64,000 nt of DNA. Source: Streptomyces griseoruber (GTDB lineage Bacteria; Actinomycetota; Actinomycetes; Streptomycetales; Streptomycetaceae). Under the pieces are notes generated by a model. That model did not search any database. It was not told the DNA's origin and saw only the letters and a list, made by a program, of their open reading frames with translations. Below, one piece after another: positions 26,218-34,135 of the stretch. Position 1 is the stretch's first letter; each line of letters begins with the position of its first letter. The stretch covers positions 801,200 through 865,199 of the forward strand of contig NZ_KQ948765.1 of the NCBI RefSeq assembly GCF_001514205.1, in the 5' to 3' direction. A program made the translations under genes and the position numbers.

Positions 26218-26930
26218 CTCGCCTCCCGCCGGTCCAGGAAGGCCGCCAGGCCCACGGCCGGCTCGGGACGTCCGGTCCGGCCGTCGCGTTCCCGCTTCGG
26301 TTCGGGCGCGGCTGTGGTCACCTCGAGCCGGCCGATGGTGATCTGGACCGACGGCTCGGCCGGTGCGGCCTGCGCCTCGCGCCGCCGGACCTCACCGGCG
26401 GTCCGTGGCGCGGAGGGAAGGGCCGCGGACCTCGTCGGTGCGGCGGCCGCGGGCCGGACGGACGGGGTCCGCGCCGGGGTGTCCGCGACGGGTCGTCGAT
26501 ACAACGGCTGTTCCACGGCCTCCGCGGCCGCGGCCGCGGAGGGCACGAGTCGCTCCACGACGCTCCGCAGGACATCCGGCGCGGCGCCCTGCTCCCGGCT
26601 CGGCGCCCCCGGGGACACGGTGCGCACCGTCTCGATCGACCGCAGGGTCCGCTCGATCCGGCTCAGCACCGACGGTCGGGGCGCGGGCGCTGCCCGCTGC
26701 GGGCCGGCCTGTGCCGTCGCCTGTCGTGCTGCCGAGGCCTCCGGCACCGGCCGTGACGGGGCGGCGGCGTAGGTCTCGGCCTCGGTCTCGGTCGGCGCCG
26801 CGGCCGGCAGCCGCTCGTACGGCATCGCCGTCCGCGGCCGTGCCAGCGGCGCCACGGCGTCCGGCCGGCTCACCGTCCCCGTGCGGGCGAGCAGCCGGTC
26901 GAACAGGTCCGGTGTCCGTGTCTCAGCCAT
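26214..26930 (-). CDS. Ala/Pro-rich low-complexity CIS-locus protein
   Basis: A 238-residue protein starting MAETRTPDLFDRLLARTGTV, with a GGAGC site; it overlaps the previous gene by 8 bases. After a short helical N-terminus it is dominated by Ala, Pro, Arg and Glu, with one more ordered segment (LSRIERTLRSIETVRTVSPG, LRSVVERLVPSAAAAAEAVE). The C-terminus has a conserved-looking strand-helix (VQITIGRLEVTTAAPEPKRE, PAVGLAAFLDRREAR). Proteins of this kind occur between tube and cap genes in CIS loci and may be flexible linkers or assembly factors. No domain can be named with confidence. Confidence 0.6.
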   Translation of the reverse strand: MAETRTPDLFDRLLARTGTVSRPDAVAPLARPRTAMPYERLPAAAPTETEAETYAAAPSRPVPEASAARQATAQAGPQRAAPAPRPSVLSRIERTLRSIETVRTVSPGAPSREQGAAPDVLRSVVERLVPSAAAAAEAVEQPLYRRPVADTPARTPSVRPAAAAPTRSAALPSAPRTAGEVRRREAQAAPAEPSVQITIGRLEVTTAAPEPKRERDGRTGRPEPAVGLAAFLDRREAR

Positions 26931-27651
26931 GTCCGGCCAGCTCCAGGTAGTAGCGGCGGCGCAGGGGTGAGAGCGCCAGTACGTCGGGTTCGGTCCACCC
27001 GTAGCTGGAGGCCAGCGCATGTACGTCGGCGAGCGTCGTACGGGCCCAGGAGTCCAGCTCGTCCCACAGATAGGTCGCGATGTCGAGCTGTGTCCGCACC
27101 TGCTCCCCGCAGTCCGGGCATGCCATGGCGAACGAGATGTCGGCCGCCGGATCCGCCGCCGCCACCGCCTCGGCGAGCAGGTGGACGACGCGCTCCGGCA
27201 GCCGGTCCGCGGGTACCGCCCGGTCACCGCGCCGCGCCTCGAGCACCAGCCGGGCCGCGAGCCCGCGTCGTGGATCCTCCGCGGCCCGGTCCCGCACCGC
27301 GAGCAGGTCGGCGGGCGTCGGCAGCCGGAACCGGACGGTCCAGTCGCCGTCGGTCAGCGGCTCCGGCTCGGTCGCGGGCGCGGGGGCCGCCAGGCCGGTC
27401 GCGTCGACGTCGAACTCCAGGTCCGCACCGCACGCCGGGCAGCCGATCCGGACCGACAGGACGTCGCCGAACAGCGCGGCGCGCAGGCCGAGCAGTTCGG
27501 CGTCCCGGGTCCCGACCGGAACGCCGAGCAGTTCGTCGGCCGTCCGCCCGGGCCGGGCGAGCGCGTGCAGGAGTACCGCCCGCTGGGCCGAGGAGGCGGG
27601 CAGCGTGAGCCCGATCTCCCAGGCGGCGAGCAGCTCCGTCGGGGCAGCCAC
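26923..27651 (-). CDS. CIS-locus protein with two CPxCG zinc knuckles (T4 gp26-like baseplate family)
   Basis: A 242-residue protein with a GTG start. Two short zinc-knuckle motifs are visible, CPACG near residue 74 and CPDCG near residue 177. Each follows a hydrophobic strand, and together they could form one four-cysteine site. The helical N-terminus (LLAAWEIGLTLPASSAQRAV) and the stretch IATYLWDELDSWARTTLADV match the small 'T4 baseplate-like/zinc finger' proteins found after tube genes in CIS clusters. These are thought to be chaperones or minor baseplate parts. Family assignment is moderate; the metal motifs are directly visible. Confidence 0.65.
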   Translation of the reverse strand: MAAPTELLAAWEIGLTLPASSAQRAVLLHALARPGRTADELLGVPVGTRDAELLGLRAALFGDVLSVRIGCPACGADLEFDVDATGLAAPAPATEPEPLTDGDWTVRFRLPTPADLLAVRDRAAEDPRRGLAARLVLEARRGDRAVPADRLPERVVHLLAEAVAAADPAADISFAMACPDCGEQVRTQLDIATYLWDELDSWARTTLADVHALASSYGWTEPDVLALSPLRRRYYLELAGHG

Positions 27652-27660
27652 CTCGCGCCC

Positions 27661-28182
27661 TTACGGAATCTGGTACGACGGCTCGGCCGGCTCGGCGACC
27701 TCCAGGTCCCGCTCCCAGCCCTCGCACTCGAGCTTCAGGTGCTGGATCGCGACCGCGTTCGCGTTCGCGTCCATCTCGCCGAGCACCTGGTACTCCGACG
27801 GGAACGCCCGGTACACCTTGTACGCGAGCGCCACCTGCCCGGCCTCGTTGAGGACCTGGATCACGATGTCCTTGCGGAAGTCCTTCAGCGAGGACTCGCT
27901 GCCGAGGCCCTGGCCGACCATCCAGACCTTGTTCGCCCAGCGGTCGAACTCCGGGTCGTGGGTGACGCCGCGCTCGATGGTGATCGCCTCGAACTCGGTC
28001 CGGCCGGCGGATTTCCTCGGTGAACTGGGATCGCCGCCGTTCCGGTGCTTGATCACCTCGGTCGTCCTTTTCAGCGGGCTGATCTTGCTGCACCCGGCGA
28101 CGGTCTTTCCGTCCCAGAGCACCAGGAACTTGAAGTTCTTGTAAGGGTCGAACCGCTGCGCGTTGACAGTGAACTCTGCCAT
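27661..28182 (-). CDS. CIS inner tube protein (gp19-like)
   Basis: A 173-residue protein (MAEFTVNAQRFDPYKNFKFL). The family pattern 'DPYKNFKFLVLWDGKTVAGC' followed by 'EAITIERGVTHDPEFDRWAN' and 'QVLNEAGQVALAYKVYRAFP' is typical of the Hcp/gp19 tube fold used in eCIS and phage tails. It would stack as hexameric rings inside the sheath. The gene follows the sheath gene by 10 bases with a GAGGAAT site. Only one tube gene is present, as in the Streptomyces-type CIS; several Gram-negative eCIS loci have two or three paralogues. Confidence 0.95.
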   Translation of the reverse strand: MAEFTVNAQRFDPYKNFKFLVLWDGKTVAGCSKISPLKRTTEVIKHRNGGDPSSPRKSAGRTEFEAITIERGVTHDPEFDRWANKVWMVGQGLGSESSLKDFRKDIVIQVLNEAGQVALAYKVYRAFPSEYQVLGEMDANANAVAIQHLKLECEGWERDLEVAEPAEPSYQIP

Positions 28183-28192
28183 TTTGAATTCC

Positions 28193-29995
28193 TCACACCT
28201 CGATCCGGCCGGCCATCTGCTCGATCTTCACCACGACGAACTCGGCCGGCTTCAGCGGCGCGAAACCGACGATCACATTGACGATGCCGCGGTTGATGTC
28301 GTCCTGGGTGGTGGTGTCCTTGTCGCACTTCACGAAGTAGGCCTCGCGCGACGCGGTGCCCTGGAACGCGCCCTGGGTGAACAGGGTGTGCAGGAAGGCG
28401 CCGACGTTCAGCCGGATCTGGCCCCACAGCGGCTCGTCGTTGGGCTCGAACACCACCCATTTCAGGCCGCGGTAGAGGCTCTCCTCGAGCATGAACGCCA
28501 GCCGCCGGACGGGGACGTACTTCCACTCCGAGGCGAGCGCGTCCGCGCCGAGGAGGGTGCGCGCGCCCCAGACCACCGGGCCGACGATCGGGAAGCTCCG
28601 CAGGCAGTTCACCCCGAGCGGGTTGAGCAGGCCGTTCTCGGCATCGGACATCCTGACGCTCATCGAGCGCACGCCGGTCAGCCGCACATCGGTGCCGGCG
28701 GGCGCCTTCCACACGCCGCGCTCGGCGTCGGTCCTGGCCATCAGCCCGGCGATCGCTCCCGACGGCGGGAACCTGCGCAGCCGTCCGGTCAGCGGGTCGG
28801 TCATCGTGATGTGCGGGAAGTACAGCGCCGCGTGGTCGCTGCGGACCGCGTCGTACGCCGGCAGCCCGGTGCGGGCCTGCTCGATGGTGGTCCACTCCGG
28901 CGGGCTGTCGACGATCAGCAGCATCCGCTTGTCCTCGCAGAGCTCCACAGCGGTGGCGATCACGCCGATCGCGTCACCCGCGTAGTCCTGCCCGGCCAGG
29001 TCGGGAAGGCAGAGCAGGTTGACGTCCGGCACCTCCCGCAGCGCCTGCATACCGGTCTTGTCGGCCTCGCTGCCGCGGAACTCGGCGTCCGTCGGCGGGT
29101 CGCCGTCGTCGCCGTCCTCCAACGCGTAGGCGGTCGCGTGCGCCGTGGTCAGGCCGAGCGCGTTCGCCACCTCGCCGGTGAGCGTCATCGTGGCCCCCGC
29201 CGTCCCGGCCAGCACCTGCAGCCGCTTGCCGGCCACGTCGACGTCCGCCCTGGTGAAGGCCCTGTCGGGCGACGCCGCTCGCAGTCTGCGCTCCAGCAGC
29301 AGGCCGAGCGCGGTCAGTGACGCGGGCTTGGTGTCGGAGGCGGTGTAGAGCGTGATCTCGACCGGTTCGACGCCTCCGACGGCCGCGGTGAGCTTCTTGC
29401 CCGCCAGGTCCGGCAGCGTGTCGACCGGTGCCGAGACCGTGCCGGAGAAGTCCGGCACCGCCTCACCGGTCGCCTTGACGTCGATGTACGACGACTCGTT
29501 GACGACGGCCTCGACGAAGCGCGGCGCGTCGGGGCTCATCGACAGGTTGCGGTAGCGCTCCAGCACCGCTCCGGAGGCGTCCAGCACGCGCAGGCCGAAC
29601 GTGTCGTCGGTCGTGCCCGGGTCGATCGCGACCCGCAGCCCGTTGCCCCAGTCGCTGGCGTCGCGCGAGGTCACCGTCAGTGCCTTCGGCTCGCCGCCCG
29701 CCGCGATGTCCTTCGACGCCGGCTCGGCGCCCTTCGCGACCCGGACGACGACCGCGACCGAGCCGCCCGCCAGGAAGAACTGCTGCACCGCGTAGCTCAG
29801 CAGGCTCTTCGTGTCCAGGCCGCCGTACTGCCGCTCGAAGTCGGCGAAGCTGGTGATCGTCACCGCCTCGTCGATCGGCCCGCGCCGGGTCGCCCCCACG
29901 AACGCCGTCACCGACGTCGTCACCGCGGTGATCGTGCGGACCGCGCTCGACAACTCCTCGATGTACACCCCGGGATACGAGACAGACGTCGCCAT
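28193..29995 (-). CDS. CIS contractile sheath protein
   Basis: A 600-residue phage tail sheath-type protein and first gene of the CIS train. The N-terminus SYPGVYIEELSSAVRTITAV with TAFVGATRRGPIDEAVTI is the diagnostic sheath motif. The C-terminus FEPNDEPLWGQIRLNVGAFL plus 'GFAPLKPAEFVVVKIEQMAG' is the C-terminal strand-exchange domain. An inserted middle domain (residues ~90-330) explains the length relative to the ~360-residue minimal sheath. A GGAGAGGG site precedes the ATG. A single sheath gene serves the locus. Contraction of this sheath drives the tube; in Streptomyces such particles are reported to be cytoplasmic. Confidence 0.95.
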   Translation of the reverse strand: MATSVSYPGVYIEELSSAVRTITAVTTSVTAFVGATRRGPIDEAVTITSFADFERQYGGLDTKSLLSYAVQQFFLAGGSVAVVVRVAKGAEPASKDIAAGGEPKALTVTSRDASDWGNGLRVAIDPGTTDDTFGLRVLDASGAVLERYRNLSMSPDAPRFVEAVVNESSYIDVKATGEAVPDFSGTVSAPVDTLPDLAGKKLTAAVGGVEPVEITLYTASDTKPASLTALGLLLERRLRAASPDRAFTRADVDVAGKRLQVLAGTAGATMTLTGEVANALGLTTAHATAYALEDGDDGDPPTDAEFRGSEADKTGMQALREVPDVNLLCLPDLAGQDYAGDAIGVIATAVELCEDKRMLLIVDSPPEWTTIEQARTGLPAYDAVRSDHAALYFPHITMTDPLTGRLRRFPPSGAIAGLMARTDAERGVWKAPAGTDVRLTGVRSMSVRMSDAENGLLNPLGVNCLRSFPIVGPVVWGARTLLGADALASEWKYVPVRRLAFMLEESLYRGLKWVVFEPNDEPLWGQIRLNVGAFLHTLFTQGAFQGTASREAYFVKCDKDTTTQDDINRGIVNVIVGFAPLKPAEFVVVKIEQMAGRIEV

Positions 29996-30305
29996 ACCCT
30001 CTCCATTCCCCTTTGTGTTTTAGGCATGGAGGCACGCAGCGACGGCCCCCCAGGCAATGCACTGAAAAATCGCGCGTGAATACGCGAAGGAAAGCGACGA
30101 TCAGAAAGAAGATTCCCCTGCCCCGTACCCCTCCCCCGAGAGATTTGTGTCGACCTATATCGACCGACACCATAAGTAACATGCACACAGCGTCAGGGTC
30201 AACCACTCATCGTAATTTCCATGATTAGCCGAGGTCATTGCGCAACTACCTGACAACCCGACTTTATAATCAATTGCGATCTTGCCTTCGATGCGCGGCG
30301 CGCCG
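29996..30305. other. Upstream region of the CIS gene train
   Basis: This 310-base stretch is clearly AT-richer than its surroundings and separates the LuxR regulator gene from the sheath gene on the same strand. It is the only sizeable non-coding space upstream of the CIS train and so the likely promoter. A TTGACC (minus strand, 30202-30197) could be a -35, but no good -10 lies at standard spacing. An imperfect palindrome is listed separately. No RNA gene is evident. Confidence 0.5.
30147..30170. promoter_or_regulatory. Imperfect 24-bp palindrome upstream of the sheath gene, candidate operator
   Basis: The arms GTGTCG and CGACAC are perfectly complementary, and the central ATAT is symmetric around the axis between 30158 and 30159. 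It lies about 150 bases upstream of the sheath start in AT-rich sequence. Symmetry of this kind is typical of a dimeric regulator site. Candidate binders include the adjacent LuxR-type protein. The palindrome is seen directly; its function is inferred. Confidence 0.45.
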
Positions 30306-33086
30306 TCAGAGCAGTCCGCGTTCCCGTGCCCGGCGTACCGCGTCGTGGCGGCGGTTGACCCCGAGCTTGCGGTAGGCGCTCTTGAGGTGGGTCTTGACCG
30401 TGTTCACCGACACATACAGATCCGCCCCGATCTCCTCGGTGGACATCATCATCGCCAGCCGTCGCAGCACATCGCGCTCACGTCCGCTCAGCTCCTCCAC
30501 GACCACCGGGGGCGCATCCTCGGCGGGCGGCGGCGGGGGCGCGCCGGGGGTGAGCCAGCCGCCGGCCAGTTCCTGGAGGGGGCCGGTGCGCAGGAGGGGC
30601 CGCAGCCAGGGGCCGGTCTCCAGGAAGGGCCGGCGCAGCCGGTCGCGGCGCGCCTCGCGCAGGGCCCGGGCGACGAGCCGGCGCGCGGCGGCGGGATCGC
30701 CGCTCCGCTCGGCGGCCCGGGCCCGCACCAGCGTGGCCCGGACGGTCACCGCGGGCCCGCAGTGGTCCTCGGGGCGCGTCCGGTCGAGCAGCTCGACGGC
30801 AGCGCCGGGCTCCCCGGCGGCCAGCCGGGCCCGTGCCTCCTCCACGGCACACGCCAGCTGGTCCTCGGGCACCTCGCGCAGCAGGCGTACGGCGGCCTCG
30901 GGCCGTCCCTGGGCGAGATGCGCGGCGGAGGCGACCAGCGCCGACTGCCCCGCCGCCCAGGGCGAGACGACTTCGGCGGTGACGGCCGGCCGCACCGCGT
31001 CGAGCGCGCCCCGGGTGTCGCCGCGGGCCAGACGCAGCCGGGCGGTGGCGAGAGCGCGGCCGGCCTCCATCACCGGGTCCCGCAGTGCCGGGTGCGACTC
31101 GGCCGCCGCGTCGAGCAGGGCCTGCGCCTCGTTCAGTTCGTTGCGGTCGACGGCCACCGCGGCCAGGACGAGCAGCCCGATGCCGGAGCCGGCCGACCGG
31201 GGCAGTCCGAACCGTTCCGTCTCGGCCATCGCCGCGCGGGCCTTGCGCTCGGCCCGGCCGGCCCAGCCGTCCAGACAGTCGATCAGGGCCAGCCGGCCGA
31301 GGGCGTCCTCGCGCAGCAGCGCCGTCGAAGCTCCGCCGGGACAGTCGGCGGCGGGGGTGAGGGCGGCCCGCGCCTCCTCGAACCGCCCGGCCCACAGCCG
31401 GGTCGAGCCCAGATGGGTCAGCAGCAGCGCGGTGAGTTCGGGGTGCTTGGCCAGCAGATGGGCGGGGACCTGTCCGCGTACCTTCTCGGCGTCCGCCGCG
31501 GCCGCCTCCGCCCGCGTCGGCGAGCCGGTCAGCCGGGCGGCGGAGGCCTCCAGCAGGGCGCAGCTGAGCCGGGCGGCGGCCTCGTCGGGGACGGAGGCGT
31601 CGCCCGGCGAGCCGCCCGCCTCCCGAGGATCCGCGTCCGCAGGGGCCGTACCCGGAGAGCCCGCGTCCGCGGAGCCCGCCGCCTCCCTCTCCGCCAACGC
31701 CCGCTGCGCCTCCCGCAGATGAGCCAGCCCGTGTTCCAGATCGCAGCGCGACAGGTCCCGGGCCGCCCGGACGAGTTCCGTCGCCGTGCTGCCGGCCTCG
31801 GGGCCCATGTGGGAGAACAGCTCGACGAACTCGTCGGAGCGCAGACCGGTGAAGAGCTGGCCGATCGCGAGGTCGTCGACGAGGGCGCTCGCGGTGAACT
31901 CCCAGTCGCCCGCCGCCGCCCCGTGCCCGAGGGTCTCCGTGAGCAGTCCGGACCGCCCGAACCAGTGGGCGGCCCGCAGATGGAGCTCCGGCTCCAGACC
32001 GGGCGCGCGCACCCGCAGATGGGCCCGCAGGATCTCCCCGAACAGCGGGTGGAGGCGGTACCAGGCGTGCCCGAGGTCCTCGACGAACGCGTTCTCCCGG
32101 TGCAGCCCCGCCAGGATCGGCTCGGAGTCGGCACGCTCGGTCAGGGCGTTGGCGAGCTCGGGACAGAGCCGTTCGAGGACGCTGACCCGCAGCAGCAGGT
32201 CCTGGACCTCCGGGCTCTGCTGCTTGAGCACCTCCGCCAGCAGGAAGTCGGCGACGGTGCTGCGGTCGGCCTCGAACTCCTTCAGATACGTCTCCGGATC
32301 CGGGCTCTCCTGCGCGGCGAGGGCGCACAGGCGCAGCCCGGCGGCCCAGCCCCGGGTCCGCTCCACCAGCGCGCCGGCCGCGGGCAGGGGAAGGCGCAGC
32401 CCGTGCAGTGCGAGCAGTTCGGCCGTCTCCTGCGGGGTGAAGGCCAGCTCCGCGCCCCGGATCTCGGTCAGCTGCCCGGCGGCCCGGTAGCGGTGCAGCG
32501 GCAGCAGGGGTTCCGTGCGGGTGACGAGGATCAGACGCAGACCGCCGCCCGCGTGGTGCAGGACGAACTCCAGTTGCTGGGCGATGTCGGGGTCGCGTAC
32601 CTGGTCGTACTCGTCGAGGACCAGGGTGACGGGCCGCTCGCGGGCGCTGAGGTCGGCGGCGAGCCGCGCCAGCAGGGTGTGGGTGACCCGGCTGGCGTCC
32701 GCCGGGCTGCCGACCCCGGAGGGCGGCGGCACCCCGGCGGCCCGCAGCGCCTGGAGCAGATACGCCCAGAACATGCCGGGGCCCTGGTCGGCGGCCTCGG
32801 TGGTGAACCAGGCGACGGACGGCTCCCGCTCGGCGGCCCAGTCGGCGACCAGCAGGGTCTTTCCCGCGCCGGCGGAGCCGTTCACCATGGTCAGCGGGGT
32901 GCTCAGGGCCTGGTCGAGATGCCCGAGCAGCCGCTTGCGGCGCAGAAACGTCGCGGGCCGCGCGGGGATCGCGAACCGCGTCCGCAGATAGGGATCCCCC
33001 TGCGGATCGGCCCCCGGAGCCGTCCCGCCCGGGGCGTCGGCTCCCGGAGCCTTGGGCTCCGCACCGTCTTCCTCGAACCCTGCCAT
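30306..33086 (-). CDS. MalT-like LuxR family transcriptional regulator with ATPase domain
   Basis: A 926-residue regulator. The Walker A motif GSAGAGKT lies at residues 70-77 after the family stretch RRKRLLGHLDQALSTPLTMV. 'VTLVLDEYDQVRDPDIAQQL' supplies Walker B. A long TPR-like helical middle fills residues ~330-850. The C-terminal ~60 residues are a LuxR helix-turn-helix (LSGRERDVLRRLAMMMSTEE, then YVSVNTVKTHLKSAYRKLGV). This is the MalT/LAL-type architecture: an inducer-responsive ATPase coupled to DNA binding. It lies 310 bases upstream of the sheath gene in the same orientation, which makes it a plausible regulator of the CIS genes. The inducer is unknown. Confidence 0.85.
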   Translation of the reverse strand: MAGFEEDGAEPKAPGADAPGGTAPGADPQGDPYLRTRFAIPARPATFLRRKRLLGHLDQALSTPLTMVNGSAGAGKTLLVADWAAEREPSVAWFTTEAADQGPGMFWAYLLQALRAAGVPPPSGVGSPADASRVTHTLLARLAADLSARERPVTLVLDEYDQVRDPDIAQQLEFVLHHAGGGLRLILVTRTEPLLPLHRYRAAGQLTEIRGAELAFTPQETAELLALHGLRLPLPAAGALVERTRGWAAGLRLCALAAQESPDPETYLKEFEADRSTVADFLLAEVLKQQSPEVQDLLLRVSVLERLCPELANALTERADSEPILAGLHRENAFVEDLGHAWYRLHPLFGEILRAHLRVRAPGLEPELHLRAAHWFGRSGLLTETLGHGAAAGDWEFTASALVDDLAIGQLFTGLRSDEFVELFSHMGPEAGSTATELVRAARDLSRCDLEHGLAHLREAQRALAEREAAGSADAGSPGTAPADADPREAGGSPGDASVPDEAAARLSCALLEASAARLTGSPTRAEAAAADAEKVRGQVPAHLLAKHPELTALLLTHLGSTRLWAGRFEEARAALTPAADCPGGASTALLREDALGRLALIDCLDGWAGRAERKARAAMAETERFGLPRSAGSGIGLLVLAAVAVDRNELNEAQALLDAAAESHPALRDPVMEAGRALATARLRLARGDTRGALDAVRPAVTAEVVSPWAAGQSALVASAAHLAQGRPEAAVRLLREVPEDQLACAVEEARARLAAGEPGAAVELLDRTRPEDHCGPAVTVRATLVRARAAERSGDPAAARRLVARALREARRDRLRRPFLETGPWLRPLLRTGPLQELAGGWLTPGAPPPPPAEDAPPVVVEELSGRERDVLRRLAMMMSTEEIGADLYVSVNTVKTHLKSAYRKLGVNRRHDAVRRARERGLL

Positions 33087-33297
33087 GCGCTCACCGCCCG
33101 GTGTCGATCGTGGGTAGCGCTCGCCTCCTCCAGCATCGCAGGGACCGCGCTCCCGCGCAGCGGGAGGAAACCGCAGGTCAGATGCCCGCCGCCGGGCGCC
33201 TGGCGCCACCGGGCCCGACAGTGGCGGTCCCGGGCGGCCCGGAAGAACCGGTCCACGCGTCCTCGATTGGCCTTGGCCGGCGGCTCCGCCGGCCCCC

Positions 33298-33303
33298 TAC
33301 CGT
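33298..33303 (+). promoter_or_regulatory. TANNNT box 7 bases before ATG (likely leaderless PhzF gene)
   Basis: TACCGT ends 7 bases before the ATG at 33311, and no Shine-Dalgarno sequence is present. That places a predicted transcription start at or next to the initiation codon, as in leaderless actinobacterial mRNAs. Confidence 0.5.
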
Positions 33304-33310
33304 CACCGCC

Positions 33311-34123
33311 ATGCGGATGCGAATCGTCGACGCCTTCACCGACCGTCCCTTCGCCGGAAACCCGGCCGGGGTCCTGCTCCTCGACGCCTTCCCGGGCGAC
33401 GACCGGCTCCAGAACGTGGCCCTGGAGGTCAACCACGCCGAGACGGCCTTCGCCCACCCGCTCCCGCCGGGCGGCGAGGCGGACTGGGCGCTGCGCTGGT
33501 TCACCCCCGTCGCCGAGGTCGACCAGTGCGGCCACGCCACCCTGGCCACGGCCCACGTCCTGTTCGGCACGGGCGCCCACACCGGCCCGGTGCGGTTCGC
33601 CACCCGCAGCGGCGTCCTCGTCGCGACCCCGGCCGAGGACGGCTCGATCACCCTGGACTTCCCGACCGCTCCGCTCACCCCGGTCGAACTGCCGGACGGG
33701 GTCGCCGAGGCCCTGGGCGCCGAACCGCTCACCGTCCTCGACACCGGTCCCCACCTGGGCGACCTGCTGGTCGAGCTGGCCGACGAGAAGACCGTGCACG
33801 CCCTGCGGCCGGACCACGGGGCGCTCGGCGCCCACTCCCGGCGCGGCATCATCGCCACGGCCCGCGCCGAGAACCCCGCCCTCGGCTACGACTACGTCTC
33901 CCGCTGCTTCTTCCCGAACCTCGGCATCGACGAGGACCCGGTCACCGGCAGTGCCCACACCGCGCTGGCCCCGTACTGGAGCGAACGGCTCGGCCGTACC
34001 GCGCTCACCGGCCTCCAGGCCTCCCCCCGCTCCGGCCGCGTCCGCACCGAACTGCGCGGCGAGCGGACCATGCTGACCGGCCGCGCGGTGACCGTCATCG
34101 AGGGCGAGCTGCTGGCCTGGTGA
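33311..34123 (+). CDS. PhzF family isomerase/epimerase-like protein
   Basis: A 270-residue PhzF/diaminopimelate-epimerase-fold protein, usual length for the family. The N-terminal signature DAFTDRPFAGNPAGVLLLD, the catalytic-type glutamate at residue 44 (NHAETAF), the second-half motif WFTPVAEVDQCGHATLA and the C-terminal GIDEDPVTGSAH are all present. True phenazine PhzF isomerises dihydro-3-hydroxyanthranilate. No other phz genes are nearby, so this is probably one of the many stand-alone homologues of unknown substrate. It ends 12 bases from the convergent CPBP gene. Confidence 0.85.
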   Translation: MRMRIVDAFTDRPFAGNPAGVLLLDAFPGDDRLQNVALEVNHAETAFAHPLPPGGEADWALRWFTPVAEVDQCGHATLATAHVLFGTGAHTGPVRFATRSGVLVATPAEDGSITLDFPTAPLTPVELPDGVAEALGAEPLTVLDTGPHLGDLLVELADEKTVHALRPDHGALGAHSRRGIIATARAENPALGYDYVSRCFFPNLGIDEDPVTGSAHTALAPYWSERLGRTALTGLQASPRSGRVRTELRGERTMLTGRAVTVIEGELLAW

Positions 34124-34135
34124 GCGGTCGGCGGC

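Noticed and set aside
1786..29995. Prophage or defective phage
   Set aside because: There are no capsid, portal, terminase, integrase or lysis genes, and the AAA+ ATPase, DUF4255 and DUF4157 genes are CIS markers.
1786..29995. Type VI secretion system
   Set aside because: No TssJ/L/M membrane complex, no TssB/C two-part sheath and no ClpV-type ATPase.
30171..30210. Clear sigma-70-type promoter for the sheath gene
   Set aside because: TTGACC is present, but no acceptable -10 hexamer lies at 16-19 bases.
30282..34076. 1264-codon plus-strand frame across the LuxR regulator and PhzF genes
   Set aside because: It is antisense to a clear LuxR gene and out of frame with PhzF; composition is typical of a shadow.
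33311..34123. Phenazine biosynthesis gene
   Set aside because: Only the PhzF-like gene is present, with no phzA/B/C/D/E/G; stand-alone PhzF-like proteins are common and of unknown role.
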